Origin: an uncultured Kouleothrix sp.
GTDB taxonomy: Bacteria > Chloroflexota > Chloroflexia > Chloroflexales > Roseiflexaceae
DNA: 8,168 nucleotides
NCBI GenBank assembly: GCA_937858455.1
Contig: CALLYN010000560.1
Span: 1-8,168 of the forward strand
Direction of reading: 5' to 3'
Each line of letters opens with the position of its first letter. Positions within the stretch are counted from its first letter, which is position 1. The translations under genes and the position numbers were made by a program. Positions 1-6,730 of the stretch are shown here, piece by piece. Below the pieces are notes generated by a model, which was not told the DNA's origin, made no database searches, and was given only the letters and a program-made list of their open reading frames with translations.

Positions 1-46
1 GCTATGCCCCTCGCGCACCCCCTTTTCAAACAGACTCTAAGTGTGC

Positions 47-217
47 CAGGGCTCGTGCAACGTCTTTCGGCCTCTCCCCCTATCAGGGCAGGCGAAAACA
101 AATCTGGCGCCGTGGCGTGGTCGCTTTGCGATTGCACCACGACGCTAACAATAATCCCCCTTCCCGAGCATGGAAGAGGGAGGGAAGAGCAGTGAAAGCC
201 GATTTGCACGAGCCCTG
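47..217. repeat. MITE-like element with 14-bp terminal inverted repeats (copy A)
   Basis: The left end CAGGGCTCGTGCAA (47-60) is the exact reverse complement of the right end (204-217), which bounds a 171-base non-coding element. Two hairpins sit inside. One pairs 116-120 with 137-141 and continues through a bulge as TCGC/GCGA (121-124/128-131) around a TTT loop. The other pairs 156-164 with 172-180 with one mismatch. The first 23 bases (47-69) are identical to 7987-8009 near the other end of the window, and similarity continues to about 108 (ATCTGGC), so this is a dispersed family. Copy A looks like a shortened, decayed relative of the copy at 7987. No transposase is present, so movement would need enzymes supplied from elsewhere. 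No convincing target-site duplication is visible. The 46 bases to its left hold nothing I recognise. Confidence 0.75.
126..155 (+). promoter_or_regulatory. Possible promoter inside repeat copy A, facing the sensor kinase gene
   Basis: TTGCGA (126-131, 4 of 6 to the sigma-70 -35 consensus) lies 18 bases before AATAAT (150-155, 5 of 6 to the -10 consensus). It is the best candidate I can see between the window start and the kinase start at 246. If used, the transcript would begin near 162, within the second hairpin of the element, giving a leader of about 85 bases. Matches of this quality occur by chance, so this is a weak call. Confidence 0.25.
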
Positions 218-245
218 CTAAGCGTTCCAAGAAAACAAAGACGAG

Positions 246-3200
246 ATGCTTATGCAGTTTCCTACCAATGACGCAAATAAACTTGCCGACGAGAACCTGG
301 CCTTACGCCAGCGCATTGCCGCGCTCGAAGCCGAGCTAGCCACACATGGGCATCAGGCGCGGCCCAGCGCCGATCCCACAGGCGGCCTGCCACGTCTCGA
401 CCAGCTATTTGCTCCGGTTCTGGAGCAGCTTCCGGTGGGGGTGGCGATTGCCGCGCCCACTGGCGAGCTGCTGTTCCACAACCTCGAGGCGGCGCGGCTG
501 CTTCGACATCCGCTCTCGCCCAATGCCGACTATAGCGGCTATGCCCAATATGGTGCCCTGCATCCAGATGGACGCCCTTACACGCCCGAGGAGTACCCGA
601 TTGCCCGGGCACTGCTGGGCGAAACACTCATCCCAACGGAGGACATGCGCTACCGGCGCGGCGATGGCACCCTGACGAAGTTCGCCGTCAGCGCGGCACC
701 AATCTACAGCGCGGATGGGCAGCTCATCGCCGTGTTCAGCACCTTCCACGATATTGCCGCGCAGCGCGAGACAGACGCGGCGCTGCGCGAGCGCGAGCAG
801 CAGCTGACCAGCGTGATTGAGGCGGTCGACGGCCGTGTCTGGTCGCTCGATCGCGAGCTGCGCCTGCTGATTGGCAACTCGCAGTTTCACCGTGAAGTTC
901 AAACCCTGACTGGCCAGGCGCTCCACGTCGGCGAGAGCATCTGGACGCTGCCGATGCCCGAGGACTGGCGTGAGAGCTGGCACGCTTCGTATGAGCGTGC
1001 GCTCGCCGGAGAAAGGTTCAGCGTCGAGCGGCAAGCTGCCGGGCTGACGATTATGTACCGATTTATGCCGATTCGCTCGGCGGACGGAACCATCAGCGGC
1101 GTCACGGTCTTTGGCCTGGATATCACGAAGCAGGTTGACGCTGAGACAGCCCACCAGGAAACCGAGCGTAAACTCGGCGCGCTATTCGAGATACTGCCGG
1201 TTGGCGCCTCGATCCTCGACTCCGAGCGCCAGGTCGTCTATGCGAACCCGGCCCTCAGCCAGATCCTGCGTCTCGACCAGGTAGATCTGTCTCACCAAGC
1301 GTATCAGCAGCGCCAGTATCTCCGCCCGGACGGCGCTCCTATGGCCGCCGAGGAGTTTGCCAGCGCACGCGTGTTTCGCGAGCAGCAGCCTGTCACTAAT
1401 GTAGAGACTGGCATTGTCACCGAGGCCGGGGACGCGATCTGGACGAGTGTGAGCGCGGCGCCGGTAGACTTCCTCGATTGGCGCATGGTCGTCGTCACCA
1501 CCGACATCACCGAGCGCAAGCGCGCCGAGCAGGCTCACGAGCGTGCCACTAAGCGGCTGCGGGTGCTCGCCAAGGCTTCGCGGGCGTTTGCCGAGTCGAA
1601 CGTTGATCTTGGGGGTGTGCTCGATCGAATCGTGACAATCACGGCCGAAGTGCTGGGCGACGGCTGTGCCGTAAGCCTGGTCTCCGACGATGGGCTGTGG
1701 CTCAAGCAGCTCGCGGTCTACGATACCGACTCCGAGCGGCTGCGCCTGCTCCACGAGCACAACGAACACCCGCAGCCGCTCGACGCACCCTTAGCCGGCC
1801 CTCGCATCGCCCAGACGGGCCAGCCAATCGTGCTCCCGGTCGTCGACCACGAGCAGTTTCGGGCGAGCGTGCGGCCGGAGTCGCGGGCCTTGTGGGATCA
1901 ACTTGCCTTCCACAGCATGCTTGGCGTGCCGATGCGCGTGCAAAACCGGTCGATCGGCGTCCTGACGCTGTTCCGCCACCGCCCCGAGCAGCGTCCGTTC
2001 GGCGAGGACGACCTTCTTCTCGCCCAGGAGCTAGCCGACCGGGCGGCGCTGGCCATTCATAACGCACGCCTGTTCCAGCATGCACAGAGCGAGATCGCCG
2101 AGCGTGAGCGCGCTCAGAAGGCTACCGACCTGCTGCATGTGGCAGGCCAGCTGCTGGCTCGGCCGCTCGGGCTCGATCAGGTGCTTGATACATTGCTCGA
2201 CGTGCTGCAGCAGCTGATCCCCTACGACAGCGCGAACATCATGCTGCCGGATGATCCAACCGCTTTCCGCGTGCGCTACCTGCGCGGGTACGAGGCGTGG
2301 ACCGATCCGGAGCGGATAAAAGCGCTGCGCTTTGATCTCTCGCAGCGCCCACCGATCGCCACGATTGTGGAGACCCGGCACAGCTACTTGATCGCGGACA
2401 CCCGCCAAGATCCAGCCTGGAAACCGATGCTTGGCACCGACCATATTGGGTGCTGGCTGGGCGTGCCGCTGGTTGCCAACCATAAGCTGGTCGGGATCTA
2501 TTCGATCGATCGACACGAGCCCAGCTCGCTGACGGCGAGCGATGTGCGGCTCGCCGAAACCCTCGCGGCGTCGGCGGCGGCGGCGATCGAGCGCGCCCAG
2601 CTGATCGCCGAGCTGCACGACGAGCGCGCCCAGCTGGCTCGGCGGGTCGCCGAGCGCACGGCAGACCTGAGCCTGGCCAATGCCGAGCTGGCGCGCGCGG
2701 CGCGGCTGAAGGATGAGTTTCTGGCGAACATGTCGCACGAGCTGCGCACGCCGCTAAACGGCATTCTCGGGCGCAGCGAGGCACTCCAGGAGGAAATCTA
2801 CGGTCCGGTCAGCGCCAAGCAGATCGAGGTGCTGCAAGGCATCACTGAGAGCGGCCAGCATCTGCTCGGGCTGATCAACGACATCCTCGACCTGTCCAAA
2901 GTCGAGGCCGGGCGCCTCACCCTGGAGCACGAAACCCTGGATATCGACATGCTGTGTACGGCCAGCATGCGCATGGTTGCCCAGATCGCCATCACCAAAA
3001 AAATCAGCCTGAATACCAGCATCGACGCGGCGGCTGAGCTGATCAACGCCGACGAGCGGCGGCTCAAGCAGATCCTGGTCAACCTGCTTTCCAACGCCGT
3101 GAAGTTCACGCCGCGCGGCGGCAAGATCGGGCTGGAGGTGCGCAGCGACGCCGAGCGCCAGCAGGTGAGGTTCACGGTATGGGACACCGGCATCGGCATT

Positions 3201-4277
3201 TCGGAAGAAGACCTGGCCAGGCTGTTTCAGCCATTCACGCAGATCGACAGCCGCCTGAATCGCGCGCACGACGGCACCGGGCTAGGATTGACGCTTGTGC
3301 GCCGTCTGGCCGAGGCGCACGGCGGGAGCGTCCATGTCGAGAGCGTAGTGGGCCAGGGCAGCCGCTTCTCGGTCGTACTGCCGTGGGATCCGGCGGTGCA
3401 GCGCGCCGTCCGCCTGGCTACCGCCAGCGTCGTCGATACAACCCAGCCGGCGGTTCGCCAGGCACTGGTGATAGAGGACTCCACTACCGTCGCGGCGCAG
3501 CTCTCGCGCTACCTCCAAGAATTGGGCGCCCAGGTCGAGATCTCTTCCTATAGCACCGGCACCGTCGAGCGGGCGATCGCCCTCCAGCCGGATGTGATTA
3601 TTCTCGACATCCTGCTGCCCGACGAGGATGGCTGGCACGTGCTGAGACAGCTCAAAGCCGAGCCGCGCACCCGCAATATCCCTGTGATCGTCGTTTCAGT
3701 GGTCGATACACCCAGGCTTGCGCGCGAGCTTGGCGCGGCCGAGGTGCTGCTCAAACCAATTGACCGCGAGATGTTTGTGACGGCACTGCGCCGCGCGACC
3801 ACGCGCACAGCCGAGCCTCTGGTCGAGCGGGCGTTGCTGGCAGTACCGCAGCCGGTGGCCCGCCCGCGCCTGCTGCTGGCCGAGGATAACCAGACGAATA
3901 TTGATATGCTGTTCGAGTACCTTCACACCAAGGGCTACGATGTGACGGTGGCGCGCAATGGGCAGGAAGCCATCGTTTGCGCCCAGGAGGAGAAGCCCGA
4001 CATCATTCTGATGGACATCCAGATGCCAGGTGTCGACGGATTAGAAGCCATCCGGCGCATCCGCGCGGACGGCGCACTTGCGCATACACCGATCATCGCG
4101 GTGACGGCATTAGCCCTGCCGCGCGACCGCGAGCGCTGCCTGGATGCCGGCGCCGACGAGTACATGGCCAAGCCAGTCAGCCTGCGCATGCTTGTGCACA
4201 CAATCGAAAGCTTGCGCAAGCGGCGTGCCGGGGAGCATAGTCACTCACAAGACGACGCAGCATCACCCGTATCCTGA
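246..4277 (+). CDS. Soluble hybrid sensor histidine kinase, PAS(3)-GAF(2)-HisKA-HATPase-REC(2)
   Basis: A 1,343-residue hybrid two-component kinase with no signal peptide or membrane segment, so it should sense cytoplasmic signals. Order: a short N-terminal coiled coil (about 10-33), PAS1 (50-170), PAS2 (185-298), PAS3 (308-425), GAF1 (445-605), GAF2 (632-785), coiled-coil linker (785-820), HisKA with phospho-acceptor His831 in MSHELRTPLNG, then the ATPase domain. That domain has an N box (Asn950), G1 DTGIGI (980-985), F box LFQPF (993-997), G2 DGTGLGL (1009-1015) and G3 GQGS (1036-1039). Two receiver domains follow. REC1 has acidic pair Glu1077/Asp1078, phospho-site Asp1121, Ser1151 and Lys1170. 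REC2 has Glu1213/Asp1214, Asp1257, Thr1287 and Lys1309. All catalytic residues are present. There is no HPt or output domain, so phosphotransfer probably needs a separate HPt protein or regulator. PAS1 and PAS3 share a PDGxP...EE motif and look like a duplication. Neither GAF shows a phytochrome-type chromophore site. The ligand is unknown. An in-frame ATG at 252 is an equally plausible start; neither has a strong Shine-Dalgarno. Confidence 0.97.
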   Translation: MLMQFPTNDANKLADENLALRQRIAALEAELATHGHQARPSADPTGGLPRLDQLFAPVLEQLPVGVAIAAPTGELLFHNLEAARLLRHPLSPNADYSGYAQYGALHPDGRPYTPEEYPIARALLGETLIPTEDMRYRRGDGTLTKFAVSAAPIYSADGQLIAVFSTFHDIAAQRETDAALREREQQLTSVIEAVDGRVWSLDRELRLLIGNSQFHREVQTLTGQALHVGESIWTLPMPEDWRESWHASYERALAGERFSVERQAAGLTIMYRFMPIRSADGTISGVTVFGLDITKQVDAETAHQETERKLGALFEILPVGASILDSERQVVYANPALSQILRLDQVDLSHQAYQQRQYLRPDGAPMAAEEFASARVFREQQPVTNVETGIVTEAGDAIWTSVSAAPVDFLDWRMVVVTTDITERKRAEQAHERATKRLRVLAKASRAFAESNVDLGGVLDRIVTITAEVLGDGCAVSLVSDDGLWLKQLAVYDTDSERLRLLHEHNEHPQPLDAPLAGPRIAQTGQPIVLPVVDHEQFRASVRPESRALWDQLAFHSMLGVPMRVQNRSIGVLTLFRHRPEQRPFGEDDLLLAQELADRAALAIHNARLFQHAQSEIAERERAQKATDLLHVAGQLLARPLGLDQVLDTLLDVLQQLIPYDSANIMLPDDPTAFRVRYLRGYEAWTDPERIKALRFDLSQRPPIATIVETRHSYLIADTRQDPAWKPMLGTDHIGCWLGVPLVANHKLVGIYSIDRHEPSSLTASDVRLAETLAASAAAAIERAQLIAELHDERAQLARRVAERTADLSLANAELARAARLKDEFLANMSHELRTPLNGILGRSEALQEEIYGPVSAKQIEVLQGITESGQHLLGLINDILDLSKVEAGRLTLEHETLDIDMLCTASMRMVAQIAITKKISLNTSIDAAAELINADERRLKQILVNLLSNAVKFTPRGGKIGLEVRSDAERQQVRFTVWDTGIGISEEDLARLFQPFTQIDSRLNRAHDGTGLGLTLVRRLAEAHGGSVHVESVVGQGSRFSVVLPWDPAVQRAVRLATASVVDTTQPAVRQALVIEDSTTVAAQLSRYLQELGAQVEISSYSTGTVERAIALQPDVIILDILLPDEDGWHVLRQLKAEPRTRNIPVIVVSVVDTPRLARELGAAEVLLKPIDREMFVTALRRATTRTAEPLVERALLAVPQPVARPRLLLAEDNQTNIDMLFEYLHTKGYDVTVARNGQEAIVCAQEEKPDIILMDIQMPGVDGLEAIRRIRADGALAHTPIIAVTALALPRDRERCLDAGADEYMAKPVSLRMLVHTIESLRKRRAGEHSHSQDDAASPVS

Positions 4278-4318
4278 GGCAGGACTTTGCGAATCGATCA
4301 GGCGGTGCATTTATGGGG

Positions 4319-4355
4319 GTTCGGGGGCGGCGAAGCTGCCCCCGAACTTCGTTTT
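4319..4355 (+). terminator. Likely intrinsic terminator of the sensor kinase gene
   Basis: A perfect 10-bp GC-rich stem (4319-4328 with 4338-4347, GTTCGGGGGC/GCCCCCGAAC) with a 9-base loop lies 41 bases after the kinase stop codon. It is followed by TTCGTTTT (4348-4355), an imperfect T tract. It separates the kinase from the AT-rich promoter that starts near 4402. The broken T run leaves room for it being a dispersed repeat or an RNA-stabilising hairpin instead. Confidence 0.6.
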
Positions 4356-4384
4356 GCGCTGCCCTGCATAGCTTCGCAAAACGA
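4349..4384. repeat. Second hairpin directly after the terminator stem
   Basis: Bases 4349-4358 (TCGTTTTGCG) pair perfectly with 4375-4384 (CGCAAAACGA), giving a 10-bp stem with a 16-base loop. The 5' arm shares its bases with the T tract of the preceding hairpin, so the two structures are packed together. AGCTTCGC (4370-4377), in the loop and 3' arm here, is the exact complement of GCGAAGCT (4330-4337) in and next to the loop of the first hairpin. Confidence 0.5.
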
Positions 4385-4401
4385 CCGGGGTACAATTAAA
4401 A

Positions 4402-4430
4402 TTGATAAATTTAATCAAATATATTAAGAT
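4402..4430 (+). promoter_or_regulatory. Promoter with embedded 17-bp dyad operator, nitroreductase operon
   Basis: In an AT-rich island, TTGATA (4402-4407) lies 17 bases before TAAGAT (4425-4430), a sigma-70-like arrangement with a predicted start near 4437. A dyad TTGAT-N7-ATCAA (4402-4418) starts at the -35 box and fills much of the spacer, the position expected for a repressor site. The 29 bases match 22 of 29 positions at 6692-6720, ahead of the DUF1684 gene. The arms resemble an FNR box, but the spacer is 7, not 4. The size would suit a dimeric winged-helix regulator such as a MarR-type protein; that is inference. Confidence 0.6.
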
Positions 4431-4455
4431 TTATGCGAGCCTGGAAGTGTGTAGT

Positions 4456-4495
4456 CACGGCTGTGCCGGTGGCTGGGGCGAAGAGCATAGCCGTG
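4456..4495 (+). promoter_or_regulatory. Leader hairpin upstream of the nitroreductase start
   Basis: Bases 4456-4466 (CACGGCTGTGC) pair with 4485-4495 (GCATAGCCGTG) over 11 positions including one G-U pair, with an 18-base G-rich loop. It lies in the predicted untranslated leader, about 25 bases before the ATG at 4521. It leaves the purine-rich stretch before the ATG free. It argues against the in-frame TTG at 4497 as the start, because that codon would sit against the stem. No known riboswitch is recognised. Confidence 0.4.
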
Positions 4496-4520
4496 CTTGG
4501 GGAACGAAAGCGAGATACGA

Positions 4521-5348
4521 ATGGAACCGCAAGTGCTTCCTGATCTGCTGCAGCTGCGCTATGGCGAGCGCAAACCGGCGACACCGCCCGCCTGGCATGC
4601 GCTGCTGACAGTGCTGCTGAGTCACCGCTCGGTGCGTGCGTATGCGCCTGAGCCGCTGCCGCCCGGCACGCTTACGGCGCTGGTCGCGGCGGCGCAGTCG
4701 GCCGCCAGCTCGTCGAATCTGCAGGCCTGGAGCGTCGTATCGGTCGAGGATCAGGCGCGCAAGGCGCGGCTGGCGCAGCTGGCCGGCGATCAGGCCCATG
4801 TTCGCGAATGCCCGCTTTTTCTGGTGTGGCTTGCTGATTTGGCACGGCTGGCGCGCGTGGCCGAACAGCGCAACCTCCCATACGCAGCGCTGGACTACAC
4901 CGAGATGCTGCTGCTCGCGGCGATCGACGCGACGCTGGCTGCACAGAATGCGGTCGTCGCGGCCGAGGCGCTGGGCCTTGGCACCGTCTATATCGGCGGT
5001 ATTCGCAACCATCCGCTCGATGTGGCCGCCGAGCTGCGCCTGCCGCCGCGGGTGTTCCCGCTCTTCGGCCTTTGCGTCGGCTGGCCGGACGACGCGCGTA
5101 CGGCGGCGATCAAGCCACGTTTGCCACAAAACGCGGTGCTGCACCACGAAACCTACGCGCTCGAGCAGCAGGACACGGCGGTCGCGGATTACAACCGGGT
5201 GATGGCCGCGTTCTACACCGAGCAGCGCATGAACGTCGATGGCGATTGGGCGGAGCACTCGGCACGGCGGGTGGCCGGGCCACAATCGCTCTCGGGCCGG
5301 CACACACTGCGTGAGGCGCTCCAGGCACTCGGCTTCGACTTGCGCTGA
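4521..5348 (+). CDS. NfsA/Frp-type NADPH-dependent flavin nitroreductase
   Basis: A 275-residue cytoplasmic FMN enzyme. The family takes two electrons from NAD(P)H and passes them to nitroaromatics, quinones, flavins or similar acceptors. Visible signatures are HRSVR at 35-39 (FMN phosphate binding), AAQSAASSSNLQAWS at 57-71 with the family S-S-N-x-Q pattern, GLGTVYIGGIRN at 152-163, a G-L-C-V-G-W-P segment at 183-189 and KPRLP at 198-202 followed by HHETY. The last three are typical of the NfsA/Frp branch rather than the NfsB branch. Length fits that branch. I chose the ATG at 4521; an in-frame TTG at 4497 would add eight residues but lies against the leader hairpin. The FAD oxidoreductase gene starts 57 bases downstream with no terminator between, so the two are probably co-transcribed from the promoter at 4402. 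The physiological substrate cannot be read from the sequence. Confidence 0.93.
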   Translation: MEPQVLPDLLQLRYGERKPATPPAWHALLTVLLSHRSVRAYAPEPLPPGTLTALVAAAQSAASSSNLQAWSVVSVEDQARKARLAQLAGDQAHVRECPLFLVWLADLARLARVAEQRNLPYAALDYTEMLLLAAIDATLAAQNAVVAAEALGLGTVYIGGIRNHPLDVAAELRLPPRVFPLFGLCVGWPDDARTAAIKPRLPQNAVLHHETYALEQQDTAVADYNRVMAAFYTEQRMNVDGDWAEHSARRVAGPQSLSGRHTLREALQALGFDLR

Positions 5349-5405
5349 TCGGCACCCGAGCCTCAGCCCGGCAACTATTTCTATGCGGAAAGGCGACACA
5401 AAGCC

Positions 5406-6587
5406 ATGACAACTGCAGAAGTCATCGTGATCGGCGGCGGCGTCAATGGGGCGAGCGCCCTGTTTCACCTGGCCCAGGCGGGTGTAAAGAATATCATTCT
5501 CGTCGAGCGGGGCTATTTGGCAGCAGGCGCCACTGGAAAATCGGGTGCGCTGGTGCGGATGCACTACACCAACCCGTATGAAACGCGCCTGGCCTACGAG
5601 AGCCTGAAGATCTTCAAGAACTGGGATTGGATTGTCGGCGGCGAGTGCGGCTACACCGCCACCGGGTTTGTCCAGCTCGTTGCGCCGGCATTCGAGCAGG
5701 AGCTGCGTAGCACAGTGGCGATGCAGCGCGCGATTGGCGTGGAGGCGCGCGTGATTTCTGCCCAGGAGCTACGCGAGCTAGAGCCGGGCTGCCGCACCGA
5801 TGACCTGACCTATGTGGCCTACGAGCCCGGCAGCGGCTACGCCGATCCGATCAAGACCTGCTATGGCTTTGTGCGGCGGGCGCAGGAGCTGGGCGCGAGC
5901 ATCACAACCCACACAACCGTCACAGGGGTACGCCACGCGCACGGCCGCGTGACCGGCGTTGATACCACCGCCGGCCCAATCGACGCGCCTACGGTGGTGT
6001 TCGCCGGTGGCGCCTGGTCGAACCAGCTGCTGGGCAGATTGGGGATCGATTGGGGGCTGAAGCCGAATCGCCTGCAGGTCGTGATATTCCGCTGGCCGAT
6101 CGCGATTGGCCGCGGCCATATGACCTGTATCGACGCGATCAACGACACCTGGTTTCGGCCCGAAAGCGACAGCGGCACGCTGATCGGCGCGGAATGGATT
6201 GCGTCGGAGGACTCACCCGACAACTACCGTGAGACGGCCGACCCAGCCGCAGTCGAGAGTGCGCGCGCGCGGCTGGTGGCGCGCTTCCCCGCCATGGCCG
6301 AAGCGCCCATGCGCGGGGGCTGGGCCGGCATGGTGATGATGAGCCCCGATGGCCGCCCGATTATCGACCAGGTTCCTGGTATCGCTGGCCTGTTCGTGAT
6401 AGCTGGCGACAGCGGCACGTCGTTCAAGACCTCGCCGGCGATCGGCAAGTGCTTGGCCGAGTGGATTGTCGATGGCCAGCCGCGCACGGCCGACCTGCAG
6501 CCGTTCCGGGCGGCGCGCTTCGCCGAGGATGATCCGTGGGGTAAGGTTGCAACCTACGGCCGGGTCCGGCGAACCGTTTCGCGCTGA
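5406..6587 (+). CDS. FAD-dependent oxidoreductase, DAO family (sarcosine oxidase beta-like)
   Basis: A 393-residue D-amino-acid-oxidase-fold flavoprotein. The N-terminal Rossmann motif VIVIGGGVNGAS (6-17, GxGxxG at 10-15) ends its second strand with Glu34, the usual ribose ligand. A TGKSGALVR segment (44-52) followed by HYTNP (54-58) resembles the sarcosine oxidase beta/dimethylglycine dehydrogenase group. The C-terminus has the closing flavin site: SPDGRPIID, then GLFVIAGDSGTSFKTSPAIGK and an AEWI helix. Family members oxidise secondary or tertiary amines or amino acids, passing electrons to oxygen or a carrier. The exact substrate is not decided by the sequence. No signal peptide or membrane segment is present. 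GGAAAGG (5387-5393) lies 12 bases before the ATG, slightly far but usable. It is the second gene of the presumed operon with the nitroreductase. No clear intrinsic terminator follows. Confidence 0.95.
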   Translation: MTTAEVIVIGGGVNGASALFHLAQAGVKNIILVERGYLAAGATGKSGALVRMHYTNPYETRLAYESLKIFKNWDWIVGGECGYTATGFVQLVAPAFEQELRSTVAMQRAIGVEARVISAQELRELEPGCRTDDLTYVAYEPGSGYADPIKTCYGFVRRAQELGASITTHTTVTGVRHAHGRVTGVDTTAGPIDAPTVVFAGGAWSNQLLGRLGIDWGLKPNRLQVVIFRWPIAIGRGHMTCIDAINDTWFRPESDSGTLIGAEWIASEDSPDNYRETADPAAVESARARLVARFPAMAEAPMRGGWAGMVMMSPDGRPIIDQVPGIAGLFVIAGDSGTSFKTSPAIGKCLAEWIVDGQPRTADLQPFRAARFAEDDPWGKVATYGRVRRTVSR

Positions 6588-6691
6588 TGCACTTCCAGCC
6601 CTGACTTGTGGCCCGGACTACGCATAGAAATTTCTCCTAGTCAGAGAAAGCGAAGTCGCTCTCGGCCCTCCGCTCGTTGTCATGTTTTTAC
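6588..6691. other. Intergenic stretch after the FAD oxidoreductase, no clear feature
   Basis: This is the first part of the 409-base gap 6588-6996. I see only short symmetries: the palindrome AGAAATTTCT (6626-6635), inside a weak GACTA/TAGTC pairing (6616-6620/6638-6642), and AGCGA/TCGCT (6649-6653/6656-6660). None is stable or followed by a T tract, so I do not call a terminator. GTCAGAGAAAG at 6640-6650 recurs at 6977-6987, just before the DUF1684 start, and may be the remnant of a small duplication. Confidence 0.4.
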
Positions 6692-6720
6692 TTGACTTAT
6701 TAGATCAAGTATATTAATAT
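6692..6720 (+). promoter_or_regulatory. Promoter with dyad operator for the DUF1684 gene, twin of the one at 4402
   Basis: TTGACT (6692-6697, 5 of 6 to the -35 consensus) lies 17 bases before TAATAT (6715-6720), in an AT-rich island. The 17-bp segment 6692-6708 has TTGA/TCAA arms with the same spacing as 4402-4418, though the fifth arm position no longer pairs. The next ten bases are nearly the same as in the twin (TATATTAA shared). Bases 6713-6724 (ATTAATATTAAT) form a further perfect palindrome over the -10 box. The predicted start is near 6727, which leaves either a long leader of about 270 bases to the DUF1684 ATG or an almost leaderless small ORF at 6731. Confidence 0.6.
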
Positions 6721-6730
6721 TAATCCAGCC

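Noticed and set aside
4..195. 63-codon open frame at the left end
   Set aside because: It runs through the repeat element and its hairpins, has no ribosome binding site and encodes nothing recognisable.
37..222. CTAAG at 37-41 and 218-222 as a target-site duplication of repeat copy A
   Set aside because: On the left it lies five bases away from the inverted repeat, on the right it is directly adjacent, so it does not fit a duplication.
2997..3003. Run of seven A bases inside the sensor kinase gene, as a slippage site
   Set aside because: It encodes an ordinary Lys-Lys pair, the frame stays open through all downstream domains, and no stimulatory structure is evident.
4402..4418. FNR/ANR-type box, because the arms are TTGAT and ATCAA
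   Set aside because: FNR boxes have four bases between the arms; here there are seven, and the twin at 6692 loses part of the arm.
4497..4520. TTG at 4497 as the nitroreductase start
   Set aside because: It lies against the leader hairpin, adds eight residues without family similarity, and an ATG at 4521 is available.
4455..5564. 369-codon open frame on the - strand opposite the nitroreductase and FAD genes
   Set aside because: It is a shadow of high-GC coding DNA. Both + strand genes have clear family motifs, and the antisense product is Arg/Gln-rich without motifs.
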